DNA from: Phlebopus portentosus
Taxonomy: Eukaryota; Basidiomycota; Agaricomycetes; Boletales; Boletinellaceae
NCBI GenBank assembly: GCA_037892935.1
Contig: JAYXKI010000014.1
Location: 496,001 to 560,000, forward strand
Direction: 5' to 3'
Length of the DNA stretch: 64,000 nt
Shown here piece by piece: positions 1 through 11,968 of this stretch; position 1 is the stretch's first letter; each line of letters begins with the position of its first letter. The position numbers and the translations under genes were made by a program. Under the pieces are notes generated by a model. It was not told the origin of the DNA, searched no databases, and saw only the letters and a program-made list of their open reading frames with translations.

Positions 1-802
1 AGGTGGGCGGCGGAGGTGAGAAAGGAGGCGACTCGGGCGCGGTGAACATATCTGTCTCCGTCCTCCCTGTGCTCGGAGGGCTGAGCGGAGGTGTCGGCGG
101 GGGTGATGGCGCCGGAGCCGTTGATACAGCAGCAGTAGCAGAAGCAGACTTCTTCGCAGGTCTTGAGTCTGTGGGTCCGGGCGGCGATGATGCGTTGGCT
201 TTGATTCCTTTTGCTACCAGCGACGCGACGACAGCTTTGAAATCCGCAGGTGGGGGTACGGATATCCTCTCCCTCCCTTCTTCCCTCTCGTCTCTATCAG
301 CCTCTTCATCTCCCTCCTCCCTATCGTCTTCTTCTTCAGCACCTTCGTCCTTCTCAGCAAGATCCCCTCCATCTCCATTCCCGTTTCGCACAGACCTAAC
401 AGACCGCACCGATTTGAAAGACTTGTTCGACGCAACTGAGCTTCTTTGAACAGCGTAGGCGGGGTTCCAGGGGAGGGAGGAGCAGAGAACTGCAGCGTCG
501 ACTCGAGCGAGCGCGCTAACTGCGCGACCGAGCCTCGTCGTTCCGGTTCGGGTCTCTCGCTCCTGCCGGCTGGTTTCTTGCCGTTCGGACTACCATTTCC
601 GCTAACTGAACCCAGACCAGGTTTTGCAGCACCAGACCGTGAGCCAGAGGGAGAGGCCGAACCAGACATAGATCCTGAGCTAGGATTAGAACTGGAATTG
701 GACCCGGACTGAACGGCCGCAGCGGCGCCCTGGACGAGCGCGGCCTTGAGCAAGGCGCTCGCAGAGCGCTCATGCGCGACCATCTTTTTCTGAGTCGTCG
801 TT

Positions 803-840
<38 letters not shown>

Positions 841-1462
841 GAGCGTGAGCGAGGCGGGCTTGGGCTTTATCGCCGGGGGTGGGGAGCTCGTCCGCCTCGC
901 GGCGTTGCTCGCACTTGCATTATCGCTACCATTAGATCCAGCGTCGTCATTACCATCACCAACCCGGCGCGTTGGAGAGGGAGAGGGAGAGGGAGAGGGA
1001 GAGGGAGAACGCCGCGGCGCGAAGGAGTTGATGGTGTTGCTCCTCTTGAGCGCCGCCTGCGCTATGAGCGTCGGGAGCGGGGTGGACGCCTTCGATCGAC
1101 TCTGATTCGAGACAAGAGTGAGGTTGGGAGTCGAAGACGACGGACCGGTCGCGCTCCTCGCATGCGCCTGCGCACGGTCAGCACGTGCACTGGCAGGAGG
1201 GGACGCGGCCGACGTGGACTGCCTCCGGACGACGCGCGGGCCGGCCTTGAACGTCGGCGACGTCGAGAGCGGAGGTGCCGGCGGTGGAGGGGGCGGTGGA
1301 GGCGGGGCGATGCAGTGGTGAGAGCTACAGCTGCATCTGCCTTTGCGTCCGAGTCGTCGACCGGCGACGTCGCGTTGTTGGCGTCGTCGTCTTCTCTTTG
1401 TCCTTCCCGTCGCTCTGATTTGATTTCGAGGCTTTTACTCTGTTGGTCTTCTTCTTGGCCAT
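1..1462 (-). CDS. Low-complexity Ser/Pro/Asn-rich protein, partial, frame breaks
   Basis: I do not recognise this protein. An ATG at 1462 opens a lysine-rich start (MAKKKTNR...). The most protein-like reading then passes through a proline run near 1290, a Ser-Pro repeat near 1000, a poly-Asn tract of about 12 residues encoded at 803-842, and a Ser/Gly-rich stretch down to about 450. From about 450 to the left edge another frame stays open without a stop and is acidic, then Pro-rich. The three segments sit in different frames, with switches near 1300-1430 and 440-470. No convincing GT-AG intron explains the switches, so single-base indels are likely. The gene continues past base 1. Disordered composition suggests a regulatory or scaffold protein, but no domain is visible. 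Confidence 0.5.
803..842. repeat. GTT/AAC trinucleotide microsatellite
   Basis: About 13 tandem GTT units on the + strand, read as AAC (Asn) codons on the - strand inside the low-complexity gene. The length keeps the reading frame whatever the copy number, as is usual for coding microsatellites. Confidence 0.9.
974..1009. repeat. GAGAGG hexanucleotide repeat
   Basis: About six near-perfect copies of a GAGAGG-type unit. On the - strand it encodes alternating Ser-Pro within the low-complexity protein. Confidence 0.8.
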
Positions 1463-2124
1463 TCTACTAGACTAGAACTGTTCCCGCAAATTGTAAGATT
1501 ATTTTACCCTCGTGAAAAGTAACAAGGTACCAGTCGACACCGTTCGTTCGACTTCCCAGAAGCAGCTCAGCAGACTGTTGATGAGTAGACCTGAACGAGT
1601 TAAGAGGACAAGCTGAATGCCACGTCGTCGTCGTCGTCGTGGACGATGAGAGCTGAGCTGGATGTCGCATGGATATGGGAACGCTCATCTCACTCTCACT
1701 CAATAAATGGGTCATGGCTCGACTCCCGCCTCATGGCACTCGCCTTCCTCATCCGTACTCCTTCATTACACATCATTTACACAACAAAAATGTAAGTACA
1801 TTGTATTCAAATTACATATTCACAGTAATGCTGCAGCGGATCCAATTACAATTACTTTAAATCATTGTTTCGTTTTTGCTTTGCTTCCGCCAAAAGTCGC
1901 GGATCGTCCGAATGTGGAAAGTGATCGACGTGGTCGAGTGTGCCCGTCCTTCGAGGCAATTCATATTGAACCTTCGAGACGAGACATGGGCTTTGATATA
2001 ATATTATTTTCAGCCTGGAAGTATCATCCAAAGAATACAGCGTCTAACTATCCCATCTACCCAGAAATTTACAGTACAATAATCGTCATTTCAGTAATCT
2101 CAATAATTCCCTTGCGCTTTTCGT
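1463..2124. other. Intergenic, no gene seen
   Basis: This stretch separates the 5' end of one minus-strand gene from the 3' end of the next. It contains a short CGT repeat near 1623-1640 and AT-rich sequence from 1780 to 2110. Open frames here are short and unlike proteins. It probably holds the promoter of the leftmost gene and the 3' UTR of the Bbc1-like gene. Confidence 0.6.
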
Positions 2125-3957
2125 TTACTTCTCCGCAGGCAAGACCTGACTGTCCTTCCTCACATGCTCGCCCTTGTCCTTCACTTTCACCTCCTTCACC
2201 TCTTCACCGTCCGATTCATCATTCTTATCCTCGACAGAGCGCACATCCCGATACTCGCCAGCAGCCTCCGTAATGTCCACGCTATGCTTCTCCTCAACCT
2301 GCGAGTGCTTTTGGGCCCATCATCCAACGTCGTAGACACCTGAGACGGTTGAGACAAGTCAACGACAGGGATCGCAGACTCGTCCTCCTTCGTGGGTAGA
2401 GCAACAGGAGGGCTTTTCCCGGCTGATTCTGTATTTGCTTCGTCCGCCTGTTCACTGGTGATCTTGGGAGGAAGGGGTGGCGCGTTCTCTTCAATCTCCG
2501 TCTCTGGCTCCTTTGCAGTCGATTCTGGCTCTTCATCTGGTTCGGACGGGCTCCGCGGTGGTGCTTCCGCTTCAGACTCCGCTTCGGCCTCTGCCTCTGC
2601 CTCTGCCTCTGCTTCTTCAACTTGCGGCGCCGAAATTTCTGGCTTAGGAGGGGTCTCGGTCGCCTCAGCAGCAGCTTTCTCCTCATCACGTCCATACCCT
2701 TCCTCGTCGACCTGGATAGGCCTCGGACCAGCGAACGGATTGATCCCTCCAGACTTGGCGATCCGATCCGCGATCCGCTTCCTCCGCGCAGCAGCTTCCT
2801 CCTCCGTCTCCTCTTCCGGCGCTTCTTCCTGGACTTCTTCTTCTTCCCGCCCGGGAGAAGTGACACCCTCTTCGTCAGGTTTCTTCTCTGAAGGCGCGGC
2901 AGTGCCTTCTAACTCTCCTTCTCCTTCGGAAGGTACGGGAGGGAGTTCGCCGGAAGCGGCGCTTGGTGACTTGGGAGGACGGCGGCGCGGTGGGCCGGCA
3001 CGTCGTGGACCAGTTGGGACGGGCATGCTTCGGCCTGATGCACCAGAACTGGAGTCCGGAGAGAGAAGGGATGGGTCTGTAGGCGATACTTTAAAGATTA
3101 TTTACGTATTTAGCTATGATGCATTCAAATACTAGATATAACACTAACCAGCAGCATCGGCAGTATCTGACGCAGACGCCGCAGCTTCCTCCGCGCTCTC
3201 TGCAGGCGGAGGCGCGGGTGGCGATTCCTTAGCTGTTCACGAAATTTTACAAGTCAATATCTAATCGAAGAATAGATGACAAGAGCGGGCTTACGCGGTG
3301 CGCGCGGCTTCGGTGCAAACACAGGCGGACCCATGCCAATCCGCGCACCACCGAGACGCGCCATGCGCGCAGCGATGGCTGCACGACGTTTCCTCTCCTC
3401 TTCCTCTGGATCATCGGTCACTTCGGTAGCATCCTCGCCTTCCTGATGAGTCTCCTCAGTCTTCTCTCCTTCAGCCGCTTCAGACGGTTCAGGTGCAGCT
3501 GAGATAGCAGGCTCGTGGTGCTCAGCCTCGCCTTCATTCTCCGAAGGGGGACGGGCACAGGTATAGAAGGTGGCTTCCACTTCCTCTCGCTCGCCGGCTT
3601 GGGCGCAGGCGCAGACGGGGGAGGCGCAGCAGCAGCGAATGCACCTCGTCCCTGCAGTGCAGCCATCCGCTCCTTCAGGCTCATCCCTCCAGTAGAGATA
3701 CTTTCCTTCACATCTCCCCCGTGTGTCTGATCAGAGCCCTCGCCGCCGCCGCCGCCGCCGCCAGTAGCAGCAGAGTTGACAGGGGGCGGAGGCGGGGAGG
3801 AAGGACGGGGCTTCCATTGGACGTGTCCTGGCTTTGGACGGGGAGCGGGTGGGGCAGGCGCGTTTTGCTCGGGCTTTTTCTCGAAGGCTGCGATGCGGTC
3901 GCGCAGGGAACCTGGTTTGGGCTTTGGCGGTGGGGAGCTAGAGTCGCCGGTGGACAT
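2125..3957 (-). CDS. Bbc1/Mti1-like cortical actin patch protein
   Basis: Homologues bind type I myosins and verprolin at endocytic actin patches and restrain Arp2/3 activity. The reading starts at ATG 3957. Likely exons are 3957-3295, 3232-3149 and 3076-2125. Features in order: a Pro-rich N-terminus with GSLRDRIAAFE, a second MSLKERMAALQGRG helix, the signature ARMARLGGARIGMGPPVF near the end of exon 1, then in exon 3 RKRIADRIAKSGGINPF followed by long Glu/Ala-rich acidic repeats. These repeated short helices are the family hallmark I recognise. No SH3 domain is visible at the N-terminus, unlike yeast Bbc1. Two single-base shifts are needed: at a C-run near 3546-3550, and near 2315-2320 by a GGG. 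Both downstream frames continue smoothly, ending at the stop at 2125-2127. Confidence 0.7.
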
Positions 3958-4047
3958 CTTGACCAGCTATCACTTCACTGTCGAAGACTTCGCGAACACT
4001 GGATGAGAAGCTGAAAAGACTGCGTTGCTCGCTGTTCACCAACAAGA

Positions 4048-4076
4048 AGTCGTCGTCGTCGTCGTCGTCGTCGTCG
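4048..4076. repeat. GTC trinucleotide microsatellite
   Basis: About nine tandem GTC units lying between the 5' ends of the divergent Bbc1-like and KIN17 genes, in the shared upstream region. Confidence 0.85.
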
Positions 4077-4292
4077 CTGTTGTCAAGTCGTCAACTACGG
4101 TGACCTCAGACGAGACGCAGCCCTAATCCGCACGTGCTGAAATGGCGTGGTCGTCACATGTGACTCAAAGTCACATGATAAGCTTATATCAGCATTACAT
4201 TATCCAATCCTATGTGCCTTCTCCTCTGTCCCTTTGTCGACGACCACCATCTCCTCGTACACCGTCTACACCAACCTCACAACAGTTCCAAT

Positions 4293-5403
4293 ATGCCGCG
4301 CGCAGAAGGTCCGCTCGTCCCGCTCCGGTCCACTGACTATATATACTCACAGTTGCCTTGCAGTCGGAACGCCCAAATACCTCGCCAACAAGATGAAGTC
4401 CAAGGGACTCCAGCGCCTGCGATGGTACTGCCAAGTCTGCCAGAAACAGTGCAGAGACGAGAACGGGTTCAAGTGTCACTCCCAGTCCGAGGCGCATCTC
4501 CGCCAGATGCTCGCTGTCGGCGAGAACGCGAGCTCGCATATTAATAGCTACTCGATGGAGTTCCAGCATGATTTCGTGCAGTTGCTTTCGAGACGGTGAG
4601 GGCTTTTCTTTCGCTCGTTCTTGCCTACTGATGTTCAAGGACTAATTGATGAGATGTGTAGGTTTGGTACGAAGCGCGTACAGGCCAACCGTGTGTACCA
4701 GGAATTCATTCAAGACAAACAACACACGCACATGAACGCCACGCGCTGGGTAACACTCTCCGAATTCGTCAAGCACCTCGGTCGATCGGGGATCTGCCGA
4801 GTAGACGAGACGGAGAAGGGGTGGTTCATCGCGTGGATTGATAGTTCTCCCAAGGCATTGGCGAAGCAGGAAGCGAGTCTGAAGAAGGAGCGACAGGCGA
4901 TGGGCGACGAGCAGCGCGAGCGTATGTTGATCGCAGAGCAGATTGAGAGGGCGGAGCGGGACAAGAAGGACAATGCACGGGAAGGGTCGAGCGGGGCTGA
5001 GAGTGGGGAAGATGCGAAACCTGCCGTTGAGGAGGGTTTGAAGAAGGACGAGAACGAGAAAGTCGTACTGTCGATCAGCCTCAAACCTTCTGCTACTTCT
5101 GCTTCCTCATCAAACTCTCCTCCTAACACTACTTCCGCCCCCACCGCAACACCAACTATCTCTACCGGTCTCAAACTCAACCCGCTCAAAGCACCCGCCG
5201 CTAACCCACTCAAACGACCAAACATCTTCAAGACGGCTATATCATCCAAGTCCGACAAGGACAAGGACAAGGACTCTGAAAAGACAAATGGCAAGAAACG
5301 CGAGGCGCCCATGACTGCAGCTGAGCGGCTCATTCTCGAGGAGCAGGAGCGGAAACGGCGGAGAATGGAGCGCTCGCGAGAATCAGATCGGTTGCCTGCA
5401 TGA
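4293..5403 (+). CDS. DNA/RNA-binding protein KIN17 homologue
   Basis: KIN17 proteins are conserved nuclear nucleic-acid-binding proteins linked to DNA replication, repair and RNA processing. Exons are 4293-4308, 4364-4595 and 4662-5403. The first exon codes only five residues (MPRAE) and its donor is an unusual GTCCGC. The zinc finger has WYCQVCQKQCRDENGFKCH with the second His in SQSEAH. The winged-helix Kin17 mid domain follows, including RFGTKRVQANRVYQEFI and HMNATRWVTLSEFVKHLGR. After that come a charged coiled region, a Ser/Thr/Pro-rich linker and a basic C-terminus (ERKRRRMERSRE). The product is about 330 residues. The C-terminal KOW domains of the human protein are not evident. Confidence 0.92.
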
Positions 5404-5785
5404 GCTTTTCTGTGTTTGTTTCTTTGTAAGAAACACTTTTATTCCGTTCTTCGTATCTCTCATCGTCTCTTGTTTTATATTCTCTGCTTTGTATTAGATT
5501 GTAGTTCTAAATGGATGCGCTTTTATCGGACTATATCCGGTTCACGGGCAGGAGAGAGGTGATACCGTCTTCTTTACTCGTCACCAACTCTAATCTTATA
5601 CTAGAGAACCCAGCAGTGAGATTTCTGTGAAGTTTCTGATCTTATTTATTGGAAATGTATTGTATTCAAGCATTGCAATAATTGACTTGAGGGAACTTCG
5701 AAAACGCACGTGATGCTATTTACCGTCTCTAGATCTTCTCTTTTTACGAGTGAGACAACTTGAGCCTGAGCCTTCACCATCTAGA
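5404..5785 (+). other. Intergenic between two plus-strand genes
   Basis: T-rich sequence after the KIN17 stop suits a 3' UTR. The second half would be the promoter of the F-box gene. No coding frame is seen. Confidence 0.6.
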
Positions 5786-8560
5786 ATGTCGAGTAGCGAA
5801 GAAATAATGCCAGTTCCTATCGATAGTGTCCAGAAAGGTATACCTCGTCCTTTGCAGCGTTTGCCAATACCACCTGACGATCAACCTCCATATATAGATA
5901 AAAGGCTTAGCCGACTGGAGAGAATCATCACCGGCGAAAGGTCCAAAGCTACAAGGCGGAATCGAGGACTTGAAGAACAGAATGAGCAGAAGAGTGATTC
6001 GAAGTCAGGTTTGAAAGTGAAAATGAAGACGAAGACGAAGACGAAGAAGAAGAAATCTTCGCGTGGTGGGGTTAAAAAGGCCAGGAAGACGGTTTCTCCT
6101 ACCAAGCCACGTACTCTGAAGGCTGGTTCGGATGGACTGCTCCGACTCCCGCTTGAAGTGTTCAGCGAGGAAAGTGTCTGCAGCCTCGTACTATGTCTAA
6201 TTGCTTTCTTACTTTTCGTTTGAATCTCCAGATTGCTGATTATCTGAGTATACTGGACCTCCTCTCTCTCTCCCGTGTGACGCGAGAGCTTCACAACACA
6301 ATGCTATCAAAGAACTTCCGTCCGATCTGGCGTAGAGCATACATAGAAACCGGTGCCCCGGGATGTCCGCCCGACATGAACGAAGTGCAATTTGCCGGCC
6401 TTGTGTTTGATAGTTTCTGTCAGGTTCGTCAAATACACACTATACGCTATCGGAAGTGAGAGTTAAGAGTATGTTTATGCGCAAAGGGATGCGGAGTCCT
6501 CGCGTTCGTAAAGTGGATTATGGATTGCGAGTCAGATTGTGCTCCCGTTGCTCTTCGTTGAAGTAGGTCTCTCATCTCTTTTACTATGATGTGATTCATA
6601 TCTTATGCTCACGTTATGTAGTCTCATTCAAGGAGACAAGCTGGTTAAGACTTTGCCTGACATGCCTAAGGACGATCCTACAATCTTCACTCTTTGTTAT
6701 TTTCAGGGAGGTGAGCAAGACCGATCTTTTATATGCGCATATAGTCTTTGTTCACGTTCGATCATTTGGACACAGCGTGCAAAGTAAATGATGAGGAAAG
6801 AAAGGATGCTCCAGATGAACAATTCGCGAGCGCAACGTTCTTCTCGCCTGACTTCCAAGACGTCGTTCGCGAATATTGTTCGTTGCCTCCCGACTCGGAG
6901 GAACGAAAGCAGTTCGTTCAGCAACGGAAAGAAGTCGTGAATAATATCTGCAAGGTGAGCCGTTGCAACCCTTCGACACGTTTTTTGATCGTTGACTTCC
7001 TTTGCTCAGCATGCTCGAGATATCCAACAATGGCTTCAATCATTGGGTCATTACAGATCTCCTAAGGATAACCTAAGATTTTACTTGAGACACAAAAGGT
7101 TGGTTTTTATCATTGTTATATGCTTTGAAGCCTTTTGACACCGCCGCCACCGCTTTTACTTTATTAGTATTTTTCGACAGGTGGAAGAAATGGGTTACAC
7201 TTCACGTGAAATCGGACATGGGCATCGCATGGTCGAATGGGCCAAATTAACCAAGCAGCCGCGCGAGCTGACTTTCCAAAGTAAGCTCGGATTTATTCTT
7301 TTCTGTTCGCGTTTACATTCTTTTATCTTCCCCCCCCCCCCTTTTTTTCGCGATTTTAGCATGGAAAAACATTTGCCCTCGGCTCAAGAAGATCCTTGCG
7401 GAAAGACGACAGCAGGAGGAAGACAGGAAACGTGGATCTTTGTGGTTAGATATTCAATCGCACTACCTGCGATTCTGCAAGACCTGGGAGGCGGAGCACG
7501 GTGAACGACCACTCATGGTCGTCGCGGACCTACAAGAGCAGGGACCCGAAGCGAGGGCGCTCGTCGCAAACACGGAAGTCGGCGACTCGATCACGGAGGA
7601 GCAGTGGAAGTCTCAGATCGAATGCGTACTCCCAGATAAAATCCGTGCGTTTGAGAGGCAGTACAGGTTCGAAATGGCTGTCTCGCTTATCACGGCGCGA
7701 CGATGGGCGGGCCTGCCTCGGCTGTTCTCGACCCAGCCGGGTGGGAAAACGGACATGGACGTCCTCGCGCACGCTACTTCGTTCATCGCGCCGGTCCATC
7801 ATAGGCGCCTCGGCTACAAACCTATCAGCACGTTCGTCGAATTCGAAGCGGTCCGACGGAACTCGACTGCACAGGAATTGGCATTTCAATCGATTAGCCT
7901 CCGGTACGACATTATTGAGGTTGCGTCGTTCCTCCTTCGTGCTCTTGGATTTCCTAAGAGGACGACTATGGCGGAGATGGAAAAGTTGGGGTCGTCGTTC
8001 GTTTGTAAACGCTGTGATAGAAGACCGGTTTTAGCGATGAGTTGGAAAGCGCTCGTGCGTATCTTACTTGCATTTATGCAATGAAGGAGTCGAGGCTTAT
8101 TGTTATTCTTCAGGTCACTCATTTCCAGACGGAAACGAGGCTGTATCGCCGCTTGGAACATCTCCTGTGAGTCTCCACGACTCGGACATCAACCAATGAA
8201 TAACATCGCACTTATATTCCTCCACGCAGACGCGAGAATCCGAGAGTCGAAATGACTCTCATAGACAGCCACAACATCGACGCATCGATCCCGCTGGCCG
8301 AGAGAATCAAGTCCAAGGAAGAAGGCGGACCAGAGCGAACGACGCGCCGGATACTTGAGACAGGCCCCGTCCGCCTCTGCCCTGTTTGCACGAATGCATT
8401 CCCCGGGCAGAGGTGGTTCGCTTGGGCTCATCCGGACTGTATCGCTGCGCATCTGCGGTCAACGTACGTGTCATTTGTCTGAATGGAAAGTGGATTAGCT
8501 TATGCTGATGCCTGACACTCCAGACATGGTGTAGAGGCTGTTGAACTATATGAGTACTGA
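5786..8560 (+). CDS. F-box protein, basidiomycete type
   Basis: This is a many-exon gene whose product should be a substrate receptor for an SCF ubiquitin ligase. ATG 5786 is preferred over an upstream GTG in the same frame. Exon 1 codes a basic, Lys-rich N-terminus ending in LLRLPLEVFSE. After an intron the F-box continues as IADYLSILDLLSLSRVTREL and PIWRRAYIETGAPGCPPDMNE. Later exons include MRSPRVRKVDYGLRVRLCSR (a Cys pair, possibly metal binding), a helical region around 6790-7090, WKNICPRLKKILAERRQQEE from about 7360, and a long exon to about 8055. Near 8380 there is a CPVC motif and the pattern RWFAWAHPDCIAAH, and the last exon ends at 8560. All exons join in frame without repair. The degradation target is unknown. 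Confidence 0.8.
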
Positions 8561-9093
8561 TGAGTAAATTACGGGTGTGAATCGCAACAATTGGATGTTG
8601 CCTCGTCAAATAGTAATCCTCAGTCCTGATCCATGCATGCACGGGTGATTACTCCAGAGATTGTTATCTATCCATTCATTTGTTGCACGTTTGTTACTTC
8701 CCTCCAATAACCTCGGGATTGACATCATGAAACGTTCGTTCGGTGCTTTTGATCCGCTCGGATCAACGGCTCGGTCCTCTCAAAAGCTTGTGATTTCGAG
8801 TTTAAACGCGGAAGCAACCCTCGAGTTGCACTCTCGTCACATACATGTAGTCTGTAAGCAAGTAACACGTACAGAAAATTAATACGGCTTAAGAGCAAAT
8901 ACGAACCTTTCGAAATCCAATTTCTTATGCTATTTTATATTTTCCGAAATTTCGTGTGGTTTGCGCGATCACGCACACACACATAGAAGAGAAGCGGACC
9001 GGCGGGCCGCGAGCGCGTCTTGCGGGGAAATAATATATATAGTATAAATATAGCACATCCACCGCTCACGCTCATTCTGACCTCCATCTCTCG
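8561..9093 (+). other. Intergenic and upstream region of GUT2
   Basis: No gene is visible. The right half contains an AT-rich core promoter ahead of the glycerol-3-phosphate dehydrogenase gene. Confidence 0.6.
9031..9052 (+). promoter_or_regulatory. TATA-like element upstream of GUT2
   Basis: An AT-only stretch with a TATATA core and a second TATAAATA lies about 45-60 bases before the ATG at 9094, in an otherwise GC-rich upstream region. It is positioned as a core promoter should be. Confidence 0.5.
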
Positions 9094-11594
9094 ATGGCCC
9101 CGTTCAGCAGGGTCGTATCCCGGCGAACGTTCGCTTATGTATCAGTGGCGGCAGCGACGTCCGCAGTGGGCGGGTATATCTATCTGAACTCAGGACCTTC
9201 CTACCCGCCCTCGACGACTCGGAATCAACGAAGTCGGCGACCACCACCGCCATGGACACCTCCAACTCGCAAGGAGATGTTGGATAAATTGAAGAGATCG
9301 TCAAATACTCTGGAGGAGCAGTTTGATCTGCTTATCGTTGGTGGAGGAGCGACGGGCGCTGGTGTGGCGGTCGATGCTGCAACTCGTGGGCTGAACGTTG
9401 CGCTCGTTGAGCGGGATGACTTCAGCTCTGGTGAGTCGCAACTACGATTATATAATTAAGTATAGCTCATTCAGTGCTCAGGCACTTCATCCAAGTCGAC
9501 GAAGCTGGTCCATGGTGGTGTACGCTACCTTCAGAAGGCAGTCATGGAACTTGACTATGAGCAGTATAAGCTCGTGAAAGAAGCCCTTCACGAACGACGG
9601 ATCTTCCTTCAGACGGCGCCTTACCTATCACACATGCTACCCATCATGCTACCGGTTTACAAATACTGGCAAATCCCGTATTATTGGGCGGGTTGTAAGT
9701 TATACGACGTCCTTGCCGGGAAGGAGAACATGGAATCTTCTTATATGATGAGTAAGGGAAAGCTCTAGAGGCGTTCCCGATGCTCAAACAGGAAGGACTC
9801 GTTGGAGCGATCGTGTATTACGATGGACAGCATAACGACTCGCGAATGAACATGGCACTTGTCATGACTGCTGTGCGACACGGCGCGACTGTCGCGAACC
9901 ATGTCGAAGTCACACAGCTCGACAAGGATCCAGATACTGGGAAATTGAAAGATGCAGTTGTCCGAGATACTCTTACGGGAGAATCATGGCCTATACGAGC
10001 ACGGGGTATCGTCAATGCAACTGGTCCTTTCTCCGACTCTTTATTAACGTTGGACAATCCATCCCACCAACCCATTGTCCAACCTGCGGCAGGCGTGCAT
10101 ATCACGCTCCCCAGCTACTACGCCCCGCGAAACATGGGGCTACTCGACCCTGCCACATCCGATGGACGCGTTATATTCTTCTTACCTTGGCAAGGAAGCA
10201 CGATCGCCGGTACGACAGATAGTCCGAGCGCTATCGAGTACGAGCCGAAACCTAGAGAGGAAGACATTGATTGGGTGTTGGACGAGGTGAGGCACTACCT
10301 CTCGCCAGATATCAAAGTTCGGAGAGGGGACGTCTTATCAGCGTGGTCGGGAATTCGACCACTCGTGCGGAACCCGAACGCCGCGCGAACAGAAGGGCTA
10401 GTTCGGAATCACATCGTGCACATCTCTCCTTCTGGATTACTCACCATCGCGGGAGGGAAGTGGACGACCTACCGAAAGATGGCCGAGGAGACTGTCGATG
10501 CGGCCGTCAAGGCTTTCGGACTAGAGGAAAGAGCGAAGAATGGATGCGTCACGGAGAGCGTGCAACTCATAGGCTCTGAAGGATGGTCGAAGAATATGTT
10601 TATTGGGCTTGTTCAGCGATACGGAATCGACGCGGACGTTGCGCAGCAACTTGCAGAGAATTATGGCGATAGAGCGTGGACTGTGTGTTCGCTCATTGAA
10701 CAGCAACAATCTCCTTTGCCGTCTCCGGATTCCCAGCCTATACTTGTGGAGGAAGACCTGACGAGTCGCTTGGATCCACGTTATCCATACATCCTCGCGG
10801 AAGTCCTCTACGCTGTCCGGCACGAGTACGCACAAACGGCTACAGATGTGCTCGCTCGGCGCACTCGTCTAGCGTTCCTCAACTCCCGCGCTGCACTTGA
10901 TTCCCTTCCAAGTGTCATCAATGTCATGGGAGATGAACTAGGCTGGGATAAGAGGAGACGAAAGGAAGAAGTGAAGAAGACGGTAGAGTTTCTGAAGAGT
11001 ATGGGATTGAGCGATGCGGAGATGGAAGCGCGGAGTACCGACGTACTGAAGCCCACCCTAAGTGGTGGTTTATGGGATGGGCTGATTGCGCGATTCGGTT
11101 GGAGTGCGCGAACGAGTTTGTCGGGTACTACTTTCCTTCCATCCGTTGATCGGACGCAATCGCATTTCTCCCAAGATGAGATAAACCACATCCGAGAAGC
11201 TTTCATCTCTCAGGCTTCCCCTTCATCCTCCCAGTCACCCCCAGAAACCTCGTCTCTTGCCAACCTCCGCCTTCCCAAACCAACTCTCCTTCCCACTCTC
11301 CGCTCCCTTCCCGCCTTCTTAAATAGCTCTGGCAGCAACAATATCGCCTCGCCGACACCCTCCCAGCCCCAAGTACTAATCCGACAAGAAGACATTCACT
11401 ACGTTCTCTCCCTCTCCGGCCTCGCCGAGCATCAAGAATACGACTTCAGCGAGTTCATCGAGATATGTGAAGGCCTGAGGGAGATATTATTCCGGCCATC
11501 TAGTACGGAGTCAAATGGTAAGAAGAGTAAGAATGGGAAGAGGAGAAGAGAACGGAAGGCTATTCCTGTTGAGAAGAGCGGTGGTGGAGTATAG
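9094..11594 (+). CDS. GUT2: Mitochondrial FAD-dependent glycerol-3-phosphate dehydrogenase
   Basis: The enzyme oxidises sn-glycerol 3-phosphate to dihydroxyacetone phosphate and passes electrons to ubiquinone on the inner mitochondrial membrane. Exon 1 is 9094-9430, the intron 9431-9481 and exon 2 runs to 11594. The N-terminus has Arg/Ser residues and a hydrophobic segment, as expected for mitochondrial import. The FAD-binding motif LLIVGGGATGAGVAVDAATR lies at about residues 85-105, then GTSSKSTKLVHGGVRYL. Other family blocks include YYDGQHNDSRMN, INATGPFSD-like VNATGPFSD, and GGKWTTYRKMAEETV. The C-terminal part (from about 11,150) resembles the EF-hand-type extension, with a Ser/Pro linker and a basic tail. 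A single-base break near 9758-9768 interrupts the frame: homologues read KALEAFPMLK there, and one extra A would restore continuity. Confidence 0.95.
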
Positions 11595-11968
11595 TATAGA
11601 TATTGGATTCCTTTGGTTCCTTATTGAATCTCTAACTCTCTCGCTTTCTGGACACCCGGATCTGTGGTTTTACTTTCGCACTTTTTTGCTTTGATGATAC
11701 AGTATACATTCACGCACTCCTTGTTGTATTGCAGACTTCGTATCTCATAGTAGAGTTTTCATTTATTTTCCGTAATACGCATGTTGTTGTACACGTACTG
11801 TATATCGTTTTTGGAATAGAAGACTCGCAATCTTTCTTTTTACAAAGACAATGAAGTTCTATATGATACAATACTCTGCCAAAGTCTTGTTCGTTCTACT
11901 AAACGTCTTTAAGTGGCTAACGACTTTCTAATGGGGCTGCCGCCCGCGCTGAGATACTAATTCAAACC
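11595..11968. other. Convergent intergenic region
   Basis: GUT2 and DUR3 converge here. T-rich segments near 11,690 and 11,830 suit 3' UTRs and polyadenylation signals. No coding frame is seen. Confidence 0.6.

Noticed and set aside
2294..3135. Long frames opposite to the Bbc1-like gene (Ser/Ala-rich plus frame and Arg-rich minus frame)
   Set aside because: They are shadows of GC-rich, Glu/Ala-repeat coding sequence in other frames.
9752..9768. 17-base GT-AG intron in GUT2
   Set aside because: It would need an intron far shorter than any other here (about 45-65 bases). A one-base loss fits homologues better.
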